Assembly (NCBI RefSeq): GCF_014648675.1 | Contig: NZ_BMRO01000013.1 | Location: 124,001-188,000 of the forward strand | Direction: 5' to 3' | DNA length: 64,000 nt | Source of the DNA: Actinomadura livida | GTDB lineage: Bacteria > Actinomycetota > Actinomycetes > Streptosporangiales > Streptosporangiaceae | Part shown: positions 1 to 7,748 of the stretch, in pieces | How positions within the stretch are numbered: position 1 is the stretch's first letter | Layout: each line of letters opens with the position of its first letter | Notes under the pieces: model-generated | Database searches by the model: none | Told to the model about the DNA's origin: nothing | The model's input: the letters and a program-made list of their open reading frames with translations, nothing else | Made by a program: the position numbers and the translations under genes

Positions 1-669
1 GCGCGCGACCCGCTGCGCCGAGACGGCGCTGATGTACGGGTCGCGGGCGCCGCGCTGCGCGCGGAGGGAGAGTTCGCAGGTCAGGTCGACCCAGGGAGAG
101 AAGAGCACAAGCCCGGCCGGGCTCGGCAGCCCCTGCCGGCAGATCTCGCCCGCGAGCGCCGTCGCGAGGTGCCCGCCGGCCGAGTCGCCCGCGAGGACGA
201 TGCCCGACGCGGGCACGCCGCGCGCCAGGAGCCAGCGGTAGGCGGCGACGGCGTCCTCCAGCGGCGCGGGGAACGGGTGCTCGGGCGCGAGGCGGTACCG
301 CGGGGCCAGGACGGGCAGCCCGGTGTCGAGGGCGAGCCGCGACGTGATCGGCCGGTGCGTGCGCGGCGAGCAGACCACGTAGCCGCCGCCGTGCAGGTAG
401 AGAACCGCGCCTTCGGAGGTTCCCTCGGCGTCGCGGGAGACGACCCACTCGCCGGTGACGGGGCGCTCGTCCCGGCCGGTCTCCAGCTGCGGGTCGTTCA
501 GCGGCAGCACGCGCACGCGTGAGCCGGGCCGTATCAGCAGCGACGCCGCGTCCACGGTCGAGCGCGCGGTGCGGATGCCGCCGGGATGGCCGGGGATGCG
601 GTGCAGGATCGGGCGTACGCCCAGGCGGAGCACGTTGCTGATCGCGCGGCTGCGGACGCTCTGATCCAT
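1..669 (-). CDS. alpha/beta hydrolase (HSL-family esterase), 3' end outside window
   Basis: This is an open frame of 223 codons that runs off the left edge, so the C-terminus with the catalytic Asp and His is not visible. It carries the HGGGY oxyanion-hole motif and the GDSAGG nucleophile elbow (catalytic Ser) typical of family IV, hormone-sensitive-lipase-like esterases. Such enzymes hydrolyse short or medium chain esters in the cytoplasm; the substrate cannot be told from the sequence. The ATG at 669 is chosen because it is in frame with the motifs, while the ATG 11 bases upstream is not. The gene reads leftwards, divergent from acuC, from an unusually AT-rich leader that holds a dyad at 691-708. 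The family call is secure and the function is general. Confidence 0.85.
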   Translation of the reverse strand, partial: MDQSVRSRAISNVLRLGVRPILHRIPGHPGGIRTARSTVDAASLLIRPGSRVRVLPLNDPQLETGRDERPVTGEWVVSRDAEGTSEGAVLYLHGGGYVVCSPRTHRPITSRLALDTGLPVLAPRYRLAPEHPFPAPLEDAVAAYRWLLARGVPASGIVLAGDSAGGHLATALAGEICRQGLPSPAGLVLFSPWVDLTCELSLRAQRGARDPYISAVSAQRVAR

Positions 670-690
670 CTGCGTTCCATCCGTAAGTAA

Positions 691-708
691 ATACTGTCTT
701 ATCGGTAT
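691..708. promoter_or_regulatory. inverted repeat upstream of the esterase, possible operator
   Basis: ATACTG, six bases, then CGGTAT form an almost perfect dyad (5 of 6 positions pair) 22 bases upstream of the esterase start. It lies in the only AT-rich patch of this intergenic region. Size and position fit a TetR-type operator overlapping the esterase promoter. No cognate regulator is visible in the window, so this is inference. Confidence 0.4.
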
Positions 709-824
709 GCCCATTTCCGGTCTGTAATTCACGTCACAGGTTCGTCGCGGGCGCGCCCGCCCCGTCGGCCTCCGTGCCGGCGGCTGTGAGCCAGGCCACG
801 TGACCGAGGCGATACCGTGAGGTC

Positions 825-2039
825 ATGAGCAGTGCCGCGCCCTCCCCGTCCTCGGCTCCCGAGAACTGCGGGCTCGAGGTCTTCTGGGACGAACGGCTCG
901 TCTCCTACGACTTCGGCCCCGGACACCCGATGAACCCCGTGCGCGTCGAGCTGACGATGGCCCTCGCGCGGGAGCTCGGCGTCCTGGACCGTCCCAACGT
1001 GCGCGTCTCGGCGTTCGAGGCCGCGGACGACAAGCTGCTGCGGCTCGTCCACGAGGAGCAGTACATCGCGGCGGTGAAGCACGCGGGCGCCACCGGTCTC
1101 CCCGAGGTCCGGTACGGGATCGGAACCGCCGACAACCCGGTGTTCATCGGTATGCACGACGCGTCGGCGCTGGTCGCGGGCGCCTCCGTCGCGGCGGCCG
1201 AGGCGGTGTGGACGGGACGCGCCGAGCACGCCGTGAACATCTCCGGCGGCCTGCACCACGCGCTGAGCGGCGCCGCCAGCGGGTTCTGCGTCTACAACGA
1301 CCCGGCCATCGCGATCGCGTGGCTGCTGGAGAGCGGCGCCGAGCGCGTCGCCTACGTCGACATCGACGTCCACCACGGCGACGGCGTCCAGGCCGCCTTC
1401 TACGACGACCCGCGCGTCCTGACGATCAGCATCCACGAGACGCCGCGGACGCTGTTCCCCGGCACCGGCTTCCCGGACGAGACGGGCGCCGACGGGACGT
1501 CCGTCAACATCTCGCTGCCCCCCGGCACCGGCGACCGGCCCTGGCTGCGCGCGTTCGACGCGATCATCCCGCCGCTGCTGCGCCGCTTCCGCCCGGACGT
1601 CCTCGTGACCCAGCACGGCGCCGACGGCCACGCGCTCGACCCCCTGGCGCACCTCACGCTCAGCGTGGACGGCCAGCGCACCGCCTACAACCTGCTGCAC
1701 AGGCTCGCGCACGAGACCGCGGGCGGCCGGTGGATCGCCACCGGGGGCGGCGGCTACGAGCTGGTCCAGGTCGTGCCGCGGGCCTGGACGCACCTGCTGG
1801 CCGAGGCCGCGGGCGGCCCGATCCCGCCGGACACGCCGACGCCGGAGGACTGGCGCGCGTTCGCCCGGGACCGTACGGAGGAGATCGCCCCGCGCCGGAT
1901 GACGGACGGGACGGACGTGGTGGAGGTCAGCACGTGGGCGAGCGGCATCGACCCGGCGAGCCCGGTCGACCAGGCGGTGCTGGCGACCCGCCGGGCGGTC
2001 TTCCCCGAGCACGGCCTCGACCCGATGACGGACGTATGA
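825..2039 (+). CDS. acuC: acetoin utilization protein AcuC, class I HDAC-like deacetylase
   Basis: This 404-residue protein belongs to the arginase/deacetylase superfamily. Near residue 140 it has GGLHHA (active-site histidine pair), near residue 179 DIDVHHGDG with zinc ligands, and later a GGGGY motif. In other bacteria AcuC removes acetyl groups from acetyl-CoA synthetase and so restores its activity; that substrate is assumed from the family. The ATG at 825 fits the family's usual start. Its TGA overlaps the ATG of the next gene (ATGA), so the two are probably co-translated. Length is normal for the family (about 390). Confidence 0.93.
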   Translation: MSSAAPSPSSAPENCGLEVFWDERLVSYDFGPGHPMNPVRVELTMALARELGVLDRPNVRVSAFEAADDKLLRLVHEEQYIAAVKHAGATGLPEVRYGIGTADNPVFIGMHDASALVAGASVAAAEAVWTGRAEHAVNISGGLHHALSGAASGFCVYNDPAIAIAWLLESGAERVAYVDIDVHHGDGVQAAFYDDPRVLTISIHETPRTLFPGTGFPDETGADGTSVNISLPPGTGDRPWLRAFDAIIPPLLRRFRPDVLVTQHGADGHALDPLAHLTLSVDGQRTAYNLLHRLAHETAGGRWIATGGGGYELVQVVPRAWTHLLAEAAGGPIPPDTPTPEDWRAFARDRTEEIAPRRMTDGTDVVEVSTWASGIDPASPVDQAVLATRRAVFPEHGLDPMTDV

Positions 2040-2914
2040 CCGCCGCCGGGACCCCGCCGGCCGCCGGGCCGAAGCCGGCGCCGACGCGGGACGAGCTGCG
2101 CGCCCACCTCGTCCGGACGATGATCGCCGGCGGGGTGGCGACGCCGCGCCAGAACAACCTGCTGCACTACCGGCGGATGGCCGCGGGCCACCCGTACTAC
2201 CAGTTCGGCCTGGAGCTGAAGCCGTCGTGGACGGAGCAGTCCGTGCTGGAGATGATGGTCGAGCGCTGCGGCGTGGACCCCGACCCCCGGCACATCTACG
2301 GCGACGACACCATCGATCCCGAGATCACGCTCGACACGCTGGAGGCGATGGGCGAGCGCATCGGCGCCGCGGCGCGCCGCCGGGAGAACGTGGTGCTCGC
2401 GACGGGCCACCCGGCGACGCTGACGCCCCTGTACCAGGCGGTCGCGCGGGCGCTGGCGGACGCCGGCTGCCGCGTGCTGACGCCCGCGGCGGGCTGGACC
2501 TACGAGGTCGAGGTCGGCTACGGCGGCCTCGACCTGCGCCGCCTCGTCTACGCCGAGCCGGGCGTGGCGATGCTGGAGGGCGACGACCACCGGACGCACC
2601 ACACCCACGATCCGCACCCGATGGAGGCCATGCTCCGGGAGCTGGCCGATAGCGCTTCTGAGGGATCTCCGGAAGCTAAACCTGATTTTTGGCCGGATCT
2701 GGCCATCGCCGATCACGGCTGGGCGGGAGCCGCCGGCCAGGCGGGCATCGACACCGTGGGGTTCGCGGACTGTAACGACCCGGCGCTGTTCGCCGGGGCC
2801 GCCGAAGGCAAGATCGACGTGGTCGTGCCGCTCGACGACGGCATCGCTCCGCCCCACTACGCGCCGCTGACCGCGTACATCCTTGATCACGCGGGCCTCC
2901 ACCCGGCCTCCTGA
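2036..2914 (+). CDS. putative phosphatase coupled to acuC
   Basis: This 292-residue cytoplasmic protein starts inside the acuC stop codon. It contains the segments ATGHPATLTPLY and ADHGWAGAAGQAGIDTVGF, and acidic and His-rich stretches (DDHRTHHTHDPHP) that could hold metal. I recognise it as the protein usually called a phosphatase beside acuC in actinomycetes, but I see no motif that proves the reaction. Bases about 2648-2695 are strikingly poor in GC and use codons rare in this genome (GCT, TCT, AAA, CCT, TTT), encoding a Ser/Glu/Pro-rich loop. The frame stays intact across this patch. The gene is real; its function is tentative. Confidence 0.75.
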   Translation: MTAAGTPPAAGPKPAPTRDELRAHLVRTMIAGGVATPRQNNLLHYRRMAAGHPYYQFGLELKPSWTEQSVLEMMVERCGVDPDPRHIYGDDTIDPEITLDTLEAMGERIGAAARRRENVVLATGHPATLTPLYQAVARALADAGCRVLTPAAGWTYEVEVGYGGLDLRRLVYAEPGVAMLEGDDHRTHHTHDPHPMEAMLRELADSASEGSPEAKPDFWPDLAIADHGWAGAAGQAGIDTVGFADCNDPALFAGAAEGKIDVVVPLDDGIAPPHYAPLTAYILDHAGLHPAS

Positions 2915-2970
2915 CCCACCCGGCGCGCGGCGGTCACCGGCTGTCACCGCGTCCCATGACCGCTGCGGTT

Positions 2971-2985
2971 GTCACTGCGTGTGAC
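2971..2985. promoter_or_regulatory. GTCAC-N5-GTGAC dyad, BldD-box-like
   Basis: A perfect 5-bp inverted repeat with a 5-base spacer. The 13-mer inside it keeps the outer TNAC and GTNA half-sites and the inner G positions of the Streptomyces BldD consensus but misses two central positions. It lies about 290 bases before the HTH gene. Binding by BldD is only a guess. Confidence 0.3.
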
Positions 2986-3064
2986 GAGACGGCCGTACCG
3001 GGACGGATGGGCTTGCGCGACGCCACCGTGAGCGGCGGAACCGCAGGTCAGGGCGGGGTTTCGG

Positions 3065-3094
3065 TTGACAACCGTTCGCCGTGCCACGCAATGT
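3065..3094 (+). promoter_or_regulatory. candidate sigma-70-type promoter
   Basis: A consensus TTGACA (3065-3070) is followed after 18 bases by the weak -10 candidate CAATGT (3089-3094). It points toward the HTH gene at 3278 and would give a leader of about 180 bases. Confidence 0.35.
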
Positions 3095-3277
3095 GCCGTC
3101 ATGTCCACGCTCCGTGTGGAATCAGCACTGTGTCCCTGGGGTCAGGTCGGGAGACGGAATTGTGCGGAACTCCCCTCTTGCGACTGCCGATACGCGATTT
3201 ACGCTGGAGGAAGTACACGTGCGTGATCAAAGTCACCCAAAGGGCCGGTGCGCGGCACGTGTGGAAGAGGGCGTCCG

Positions 3278-3481
3278 ATGACCTCAGGCGAGCGACCTCT
3301 GAGCGAGGTCAGGTTCCTGACCGTGGCCGAAGTGGCCTCGGTGATGCGGGTGTCCAAGATGACCGTCTACCGCCTCGTCCACTCCGGCGAGCTGCCCGCG
3401 ATCCGCGTGGGCCGTTCGTTCCGGGTTCCCGAGCAGGCCGTTCACGACTACCTGCGCGACGCGTACATCGAAGCCGGATAA
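3278..3481 (+). CDS. excisionase/MerR-type helix-turn-helix DNA-binding protein
   Basis: This 67-residue protein is almost entirely one winged helix: LTVAEVASVMRVSKMTVYRL followed by the wing segment IRVGRSFRVPEQAV. The fold is that of excisionase-family and BldC-like proteins, but the sequence differs clearly from the true BldC homologue at 41959. The ATG at 3278 is preceded by GAAGAGG at good spacing; the in-frame GTG at 3248 has none. Order and orientation (this gene, bS22, epimerase, acyltransferase) match a conserved actinobacterial block. It probably acts as a small regulator, but its targets are unknown. Confidence 0.85.
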   Translation: MTSGERPLSEVRFLTVAEVASVMRVSKMTVYRLVHSGELPAIRVGRSFRVPEQAVHDYLRDAYIEAG

Positions 3482-3593
3482 CGGGTAAGGGCGGGGCATG
3501 AGCCACGACCCCGCCGGATACTCCGCACCCGGCCGTGCAGGGGGCATCGGGACGAGCCCCAGGGCCTGTCCCGAAGCTGGGGATAAAGGACGA

Positions 3594-3611
3594 GGACCGG
3601 AAGGCCGGTCC
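3594..3611 (+). terminator. short hairpin downstream of the HTH gene
   Basis: GGACCGG, loop AAGG, CCGGTCC form a perfect 7-bp stem about 110 bases after the HTH stop codon. There is no U-tract, as is common in actinomycetes. It could end the HTH transcript. Confidence 0.4.
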
Positions 3612-3784
3612 GGACACCGAGCCGGACGGGCGACGGCCACCCCGCGGGTGGCCGCGGAACACGCCCGCCCGCGAACGAGCGTGCCCGGTGCCGCGCAGCG
3701 CGCGGCGCCGGGTTGTGCTCGCCCAGGGGCGCACCGCGCCGGGGTGCGGGGCGCGGCGTGATCTCCCCCGGTCCAGCGGTACCC

Positions 3785-3813
3785 TTGGGCGGCGGACCCT
3801 GCGCGCGTATCGA
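3785..3813 (+). promoter_or_regulatory. candidate promoter of the bS22 gene
   Basis: TTGGGC (3785-3790) and TATCGA (3808-3813) are separated by exactly 17 bases and end about 60 bases before the bS22 GTG. This is reasonable for a constitutively expressed ribosomal protein gene. The call rests on hexamer match and spacing only. Confidence 0.4.
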
Positions 3814-3875
3814 GAGATGCTCGCCGCCGGCACGACCGCCTCCTGCACAACACCCGACATACCGAGCGAGGTCTC

Positions 3876-3974
3876 GTGGGCTCTGTCATCAAGAAGCGCC
3901 GCAAGCGGATGGCGAAGAAGAAGCACCGCAAGCTGCTGAAGAAGACGCGCATCCAGCGTCGCAACAAGAAGTAG
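3876..3974 (+). CDS. ribosomal protein bS22 (AURKAIP1/COX24-domain miniprotein)
   Basis: A 32-residue, extremely basic miniprotein that begins VGSVIKKRRKRMAKKKHRKL and ends with RRNKK. It matches the actinobacterial AURKAIP1/COX24-domain protein found in mycobacterial ribosome structures as small-subunit protein bS22. The start is GTG, with GAGG four bases upstream, and TAG closes the frame at 3974. Such genes are often missed because of their size. Its place between the excisionase-like HTH gene and the epimerase is conserved in actinomycetes. More than half of the residues are Lys or Arg, as expected for an rRNA-embedded peptide. Confidence 0.93.
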   Translation: MGSVIKKRRKRMAKKKHRKLLKKTRIQRRNKK

Positions 3975-4015
3975 TCGTCACGCCGGCAGATCAGCCGTAA
4001 GGGGTGGGGCGCACA

Positions 4016-5020
4016 GTGTCCTCGATGCCCGCCGCCGCGGCCCGTGTCGTCCTCGTCACGGGCGTGTCCCGTTTCCTGGGGGCGCGGGTCGCGAACACCC
4101 TGCAAGCCGACCCGGGCATCGAACGGGTCATCGGCGTGGACACCGTGCCGCCGGAGATGTCGCTCGGCCGCACCGAGTTCGTCCGCGTCGACATCCGCAC
4201 GCCGAGCATCGCGAACATCATCGCCTCGGCCGGTGTCGACACGGTGGTCCACCTCAACCTGGTGACCTCCTCGTCCGTTCCGCGGGCGAAGGTGAAGGAA
4301 CTCAACATCATCGGCACGATGCAGCTGCTCGCGGCGTGCCAGCGGTCGCCCGACATGCGCAAGCTCGTCGTGCGGTCCTCGGCCGCCGTGTACGGCTCGT
4401 CGCCGATGGACCCCGCCGTGTTCACCGAGCAGGACGAGCCGGTCGAGGCGCCCACGTCCGGGTACGCCAAGGACGCGGTGGAGGTCGAGGGCTACGTCCG
4501 GGGGCTGATGCGGCGCCGGTCCGACCTCACGGTGTCGGTGCTGCGGTTCGCGAACTTCCTCGGCCCCGGCGTCGACTCGCCGCTCTCCCGGTACCTGCAC
4601 CTGCCGGTCGTCCCCACGGTGCTGGGCTTCGACCCGCGGCTGCAGTTCGTGCACGAGGACGACGGCGTCGAGGTCCTGCGCCGGACGACCGTCGAGGACC
4701 ACCCGGGCTGCTTCAACGTCGCGGGCGACGGCGTCCTGCTGCTGTCGCAGGCGCTGCGCCGCGCCGGGCGCCCCTACGTGCCCGTCCCGTCGCCGGCGCA
4801 CTCGGTCTTCGGGGACGTGGGACGGCGTTTCGCGGGCCTGACCGGCTTCTCGCCGGAGCTGCTGCGCTGGCTGACCTACGGCCGGGTGATCGACACCACC
4901 GCTCTGGAGAACGAGCTGTCGTGGCGTCCGAAGTACAGCTCCGAGGCCGCCTTCGCCGATTTCGCCGGCGCGCACGGCTTCGGCCACGGCCGCATGACCT
5001 CGCTGCTCGGACGGCGGTGA
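4016..5020 (+). CDS. NAD-dependent epimerase/dehydratase (extended SDR)
   Basis: This 334-residue protein starts with the Rossmann segment VVLVTGVSRFLGARVANTL (the TGxxxFLG variant of the TGxxGxxG motif). It continues with the Ser at RSSAAVYG and the YAKD (YxxxK) catalytic pair near residue 150, placing it in the extended short-chain dehydrogenases that act on nucleotide sugars. The substrate is not evident. GTG 4016 is preferred because the G-rich stretch AAGGGG (3999-4004) lies upstream; GTG 4004 or ATG 4025 are alternatives. It sits 29 bases before the acyltransferase gene and probably shares its transcript, a pairing conserved in actinomycetes. Confidence 0.85.
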   Translation: MSSMPAAAARVVLVTGVSRFLGARVANTLQADPGIERVIGVDTVPPEMSLGRTEFVRVDIRTPSIANIIASAGVDTVVHLNLVTSSSVPRAKVKELNIIGTMQLLAACQRSPDMRKLVVRSSAAVYGSSPMDPAVFTEQDEPVEAPTSGYAKDAVEVEGYVRGLMRRRSDLTVSVLRFANFLGPGVDSPLSRYLHLPVVPTVLGFDPRLQFVHEDDGVEVLRRTTVEDHPGCFNVAGDGVLLLSQALRRAGRPYVPVPSPAHSVFGDVGRRFAGLTGFSPELLRWLTYGRVIDTTALENELSWRPKYSSEAAFADFAGAHGFGHGRMTSLLGRR

Positions 5021-5048
5021 ACGATCCGACGTGCGTGAAGGAGAGGCC

Positions 5049-5975
5049 ATGATGATGAACGCCCACCGCGAGGACGACGAGGGCGCGCAGGTCATCCACC
5101 TCGCCTCGGCCAGGGACGACGACCCGTCCGGCCATGCCGAGCGCGGTCCTCTCGAACGCGGCATCGCGTCCGGGCTGGCGTTCCTGCGGCGGCGCCTGTC
5201 CGGCGAGTACGAGGTGGACGAGTTCGGCTTCGACCCCGAGTTCAACGACACGGTGCTGCTGCCGCTGGCCCGCGCCCTGTACGAGCACTGGTTCCGCGTC
5301 GAACTCGTCGGCCTGGACAACATCCCGGAGGGCGGCGCACTCCTGGTCGCCAACCACTCCGGGACGATCCCTCTCGACGCGCTCATGCTGTCGGTCGGCG
5401 TCCACGACCATGCCGGGCGGCACGTCCGCCTGCTCGGGGCCGACCTCGTCTACCAGATCCCGGTCCTCGGGCACCTGTCCCGCAAGGCCGGGCACACCCT
5501 GGCCTGCAAGGCCGACGCGGCCCGCCTGCTCTCCAAGGGCGAGCTCGTGGGCGTGTTCCCCGAGGGGTACAAGGGCGTCGGCAAGCCGTTCGCCGAGCGG
5601 TACAAGCTGCAGCGCTTCGGCCGCGGCGGTTTCGTCGGCACCGCGCTGCGGGCGGGCGTCCCGATCGTCCCGTGCGCGATCGTCGGCGCGGAGGAGATCT
5701 ACCCCAAGATCGCCGAGGTGCGCCCGCTGGCCCGGCTGCTCGGCCTGCCGTACTTCCCGGTCACCCCGACGTTCCCGCTGCTGGGCCCCGCCGGGCTCCT
5801 GCCGCTGCCGTCCAAGTGGATGATCCAGTTCGGGGAGCCGATGACCCTGGACGAGTACGACGCCGACTCGGCCGACGACCCGATGACGGTCTTCAACATC
5901 ACCGACCACGTCCGCGAGAACGTCCAGCAGATGCTCTTCGACACCCTCCTCCGCCGGGGCCCCGCCTTCCTCTGA
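5049..5975 (+). CDS. lysophospholipid acyltransferase (PlsC family)
   Basis: This 308-residue protein has the acyltransferase motifs in order: NHSGTIPLD (NHx4D, near residue 101), a conserved basic region, FPEG (near residue 170), and AGVPIVPCAIVG. The family transfers acyl chains to lysophospholipids or related acceptors at the inner face of the membrane; the acceptor here is unknown. Three consecutive ATG codons occur; 5049 is best placed behind GAAGGAGAGG. The gene is probably transcribed with the epimerase. A short CCGGC-acc-GCCGG hairpin lies in the 17-base gap to the convergent LUD gene. Confidence 0.88.
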   Translation: MMMNAHREDDEGAQVIHLASARDDDPSGHAERGPLERGIASGLAFLRRRLSGEYEVDEFGFDPEFNDTVLLPLARALYEHWFRVELVGLDNIPEGGALLVANHSGTIPLDALMLSVGVHDHAGRHVRLLGADLVYQIPVLGHLSRKAGHTLACKADAARLLSKGELVGVFPEGYKGVGKPFAERYKLQRFGRGGFVGTALRAGVPIVPCAIVGAEEIYPKIAEVRPLARLLGLPYFPVTPTFPLLGPAGLLPLPSKWMIQFGEPMTLDEYDADSADDPMTVFNITDHVRENVQQMLFDTLLRRGPAFL

Positions 5976-5992
5976 CAGCCGGCACCGCCGGT

Positions 5993-6622
5993 TCAGAATC
6001 CGATCGCCTCGCGGAGCAGCAGGACGGTGCCGCGCCCAGGCCGCGGTTCGGCGTTGAGGACGAGGATCCGGTTGACGGCGCTGGGCCACCCGTGGGCCAA
6101 CTGGGTCCGGGCGGTCTCCAGCGGAAGGCAGTGGTCTTCGACCCGGCGCAGCGCGGTGTCCAGGTCGGGCACCACCTTCTGCGCGCCGACGACCCAGATG
6201 GCGCGGGCGGCGCCGCCGGCGCAGCCGGGCAGCTGGCTTCCGCTTCCGGAGGCGATCACGAGGGAGCCGGTCTCGGTGACCGCGTGGACGCTGCCCACGA
6301 TGACGTCCGGTGCGGAGGCCAGCCGCCGGATGTCGTCCGCCTGGGTGGTGCGGTCCATGGCCAGGACGCGGGGCCTGATGGCCTGGTACCGCCCGCCGGC
6401 GTTGATGTCCTCCTCGATCCCCGACAGGCGGAGGGTTTCGCTGGCCCCGGTGAATACGCCGGCGCCGTCCGGTATCAGATCCTTGATGCGGGTACGCGCG
6501 GTGGCGGCGTCGTCGAGGATCTCCACGGTGAACCCGTGGGCGCTCAGCGCGGCGGCCGCGCGTTCCAAGCGCCGCGCAGGCGCGGGCTCGGTGAACGGCG
6601 TGGCCGGCATGGAGGTGGTCAT
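5993..6622 (-). CDS. LUD-domain protein (LutC/YkgG-like)
   Basis: This 209-residue protein fits the LUD (lactate utilization, formerly DUF162) family. It has the segment GVFTGASETL, then SAPDVIVGSVHAVTETGSL and, near the C-terminus, AIWVVGAQKVVPDLDTAL, all typical of the family. LUD proteins accompany iron-sulfur lactate oxidases (LutABC) or occur alone; no LutA or LutB partner is present here. The ATG at 6622 is preceded by AGAGG, and the long in-frame upstream extension crosses the promoter region and is rejected. It is divergent from the ECF41 gene and shares a large symmetrical control region with it. Confidence 0.82.
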   Translation of the reverse strand: MTTSMPATPFTEPAPARRLERAAAALSAHGFTVEILDDAATARTRIKDLIPDGAGVFTGASETLRLSGIEEDINAGGRYQAIRPRVLAMDRTTQADDIRRLASAPDVIVGSVHAVTETGSLVIASGSGSQLPGCAGGAARAIWVVGAQKVVPDLDTALRRVEDHCLPLETARTQLAHGWPSAVNRILVLNAEPRPGRGTVLLLREAIGF

Positions 6623-6670
6623 GATGCCTCTGATCTCCCTGTCCGCTGGATGACGTGTTCGTGTCATCGG

Positions 6671-6741
6671 TTCGACAGGACTGCCCGCCGGAATGTCAGG
6701 CGGCGCACCGGCCTCACATTCCAGTGCGCCGTCCTGTCGAA
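6671..6741. promoter_or_regulatory. nested 71-bp dyad in the LUD/ECF41 divergent promoter region
   Basis: Two inverted repeats share one centre (position 6706). The outer arms TTCGACAGGAC (6671-6681) and GTCCTGTCGAA (6731-6741) are perfect. The inner arms GGAATGTCAGGC (6690-6701) and GCCTCACATTCC (6711-6722) match at 11 of 12 positions. The identical spacing on both sides suggests a matched pair of divergent promoters or a symmetric operator controlling both genes. Confidence 0.7.
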
Positions 6742-6779
6742 TGGGGGAGGGCAGAAGCGACCAGGGAGCCGTACGCGCC

Positions 6780-7728
6780 ATGACCGACCCGCCGCAGGGA
6801 CACGACCGGACCGATCCGGGCCTGGACGCGATCATGAGCGAGCGGCGCCGGCTGATCAATCTCGCCTACCGGATGCTGGGCTCGCTCGCCGAGGCCGAGG
6901 ACGTCGTGCAGGAGACCTACGCCCGCTGGTACGCCATGACCCCGCGGCAGCGGGACGCCATCGAGTCCCCCGGCGCGTGGCTGACGACGGTCGCCGGCCG
7001 CATCTGCCTCAACCTGCTCTCCTCGGCGCGCGTCCGGCGGGAGACCTACGTCGGCGAGTGGATCCCCCGAGCCGCTGCCCGAGCGCACGGAGTGGACCAT
7101 CGGGCGTCCGGGCGCCGCGGCCCTCGACCCGGCCGACCGGGTCACCCTGGACGAGTCGCTCAACCTGGCCTTCCTGGTCGTGCTCGAATCGATGACCCCG
7201 GCCGAGCGCGTCGCGTTCATCCTGCACGACGTGTTCTGCCACCCCTTCGCCGAAGTGGCCGAGATCGTCGGCCGCACCCCGGCGGCATGCCGCCAGCTCG
7301 CCTCCTCGGCCCGCCGCCGCGTCCGCGCCGCGCAGCCTTCCGCGACTCCGGCGGCCCAGCCCGCTCGGGTCGTCAGGGACTTCAAGCGGGCTTGGGAGGC
7401 CAAGGACATCGCCGCCCTCATCCGGCTGCTCGACCCCGACGCCACCGCGACCGGCGACGGCGGAGGACTGGCCGTCACCTTCTCGCGTCCCATCGAGGGC
7501 GGCGAGCAGATCGCACACGCCTGGGCCGAACTCGCCCACCGCAGAACCGACGACATGGCGCTGCTGGAACGCACTGTGAACGGCCAGCCCGGCCTGGTGG
7601 CCGAGCAGGACGGCGCCGTCGTTACCGTGTTCGCATTCCAGGTGACGGGCGACCGGATCAAGCACATCTGGGTGATACGCAACCCGGAGAAGCTCCGCAC
7701 CTGGACAACGGGTGCCGGGGCGCCATGA
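6780..7728 (+). pseudogene. ECF41-type sigma factor with SnoaL-like C-terminal domain, frameshifted
   Basis: From ATG 6780 the first part encodes region 2 (RRLINLAYRMLGSLAEAEDVVQETYARWY). From about 7070 the frame shifts by one and continues with region 4 (LESMTPAERVAFILHDVF and following) and a SnoaL-like domain with the ECF41 signatures DGGG and NPEKL. The break lies at a run of five C at about 7064-7068; one C fewer would restore a protein of about 315 residues, the normal size. ECF41 factors are controlled by their own C-terminal domain rather than by an anti-sigma factor. Either the gene is dead or the read contains a homopolymer error; codon bias on both sides of the break is still normal, which leaves both open. 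Confidence 0.85.
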
Positions 7729-7748
7729 CGGCGCGTCCCGGAGGACGT

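Larger units (their letters stand above)
2915..3277. other. intergenic region upstream of the HTH gene
   Basis: These 363 bases hold no convincing gene. Visible signals are a GTCAC-tgcgt-GTGAC dyad at 2971-2985, a perfect TTGACA hexamer at 3065-3070, and a second weak promoter-like pair (TTGCGA at 3178, TACGCT at 3200, spacing 16). Several rightward frames are open here but have poor codon usage and no ribosome binding site. Confidence 0.6.
3482..3875. other. intergenic region between the HTH gene and bS22
   Basis: These 394 bases contain no supported gene. They hold a hairpin at 3594-3611 and a promoter-like element at 3785-3813 just before the bS22 gene. Open frames on both strands have no ribosome binding site and compositional shadows only. 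Confidence 0.6.
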
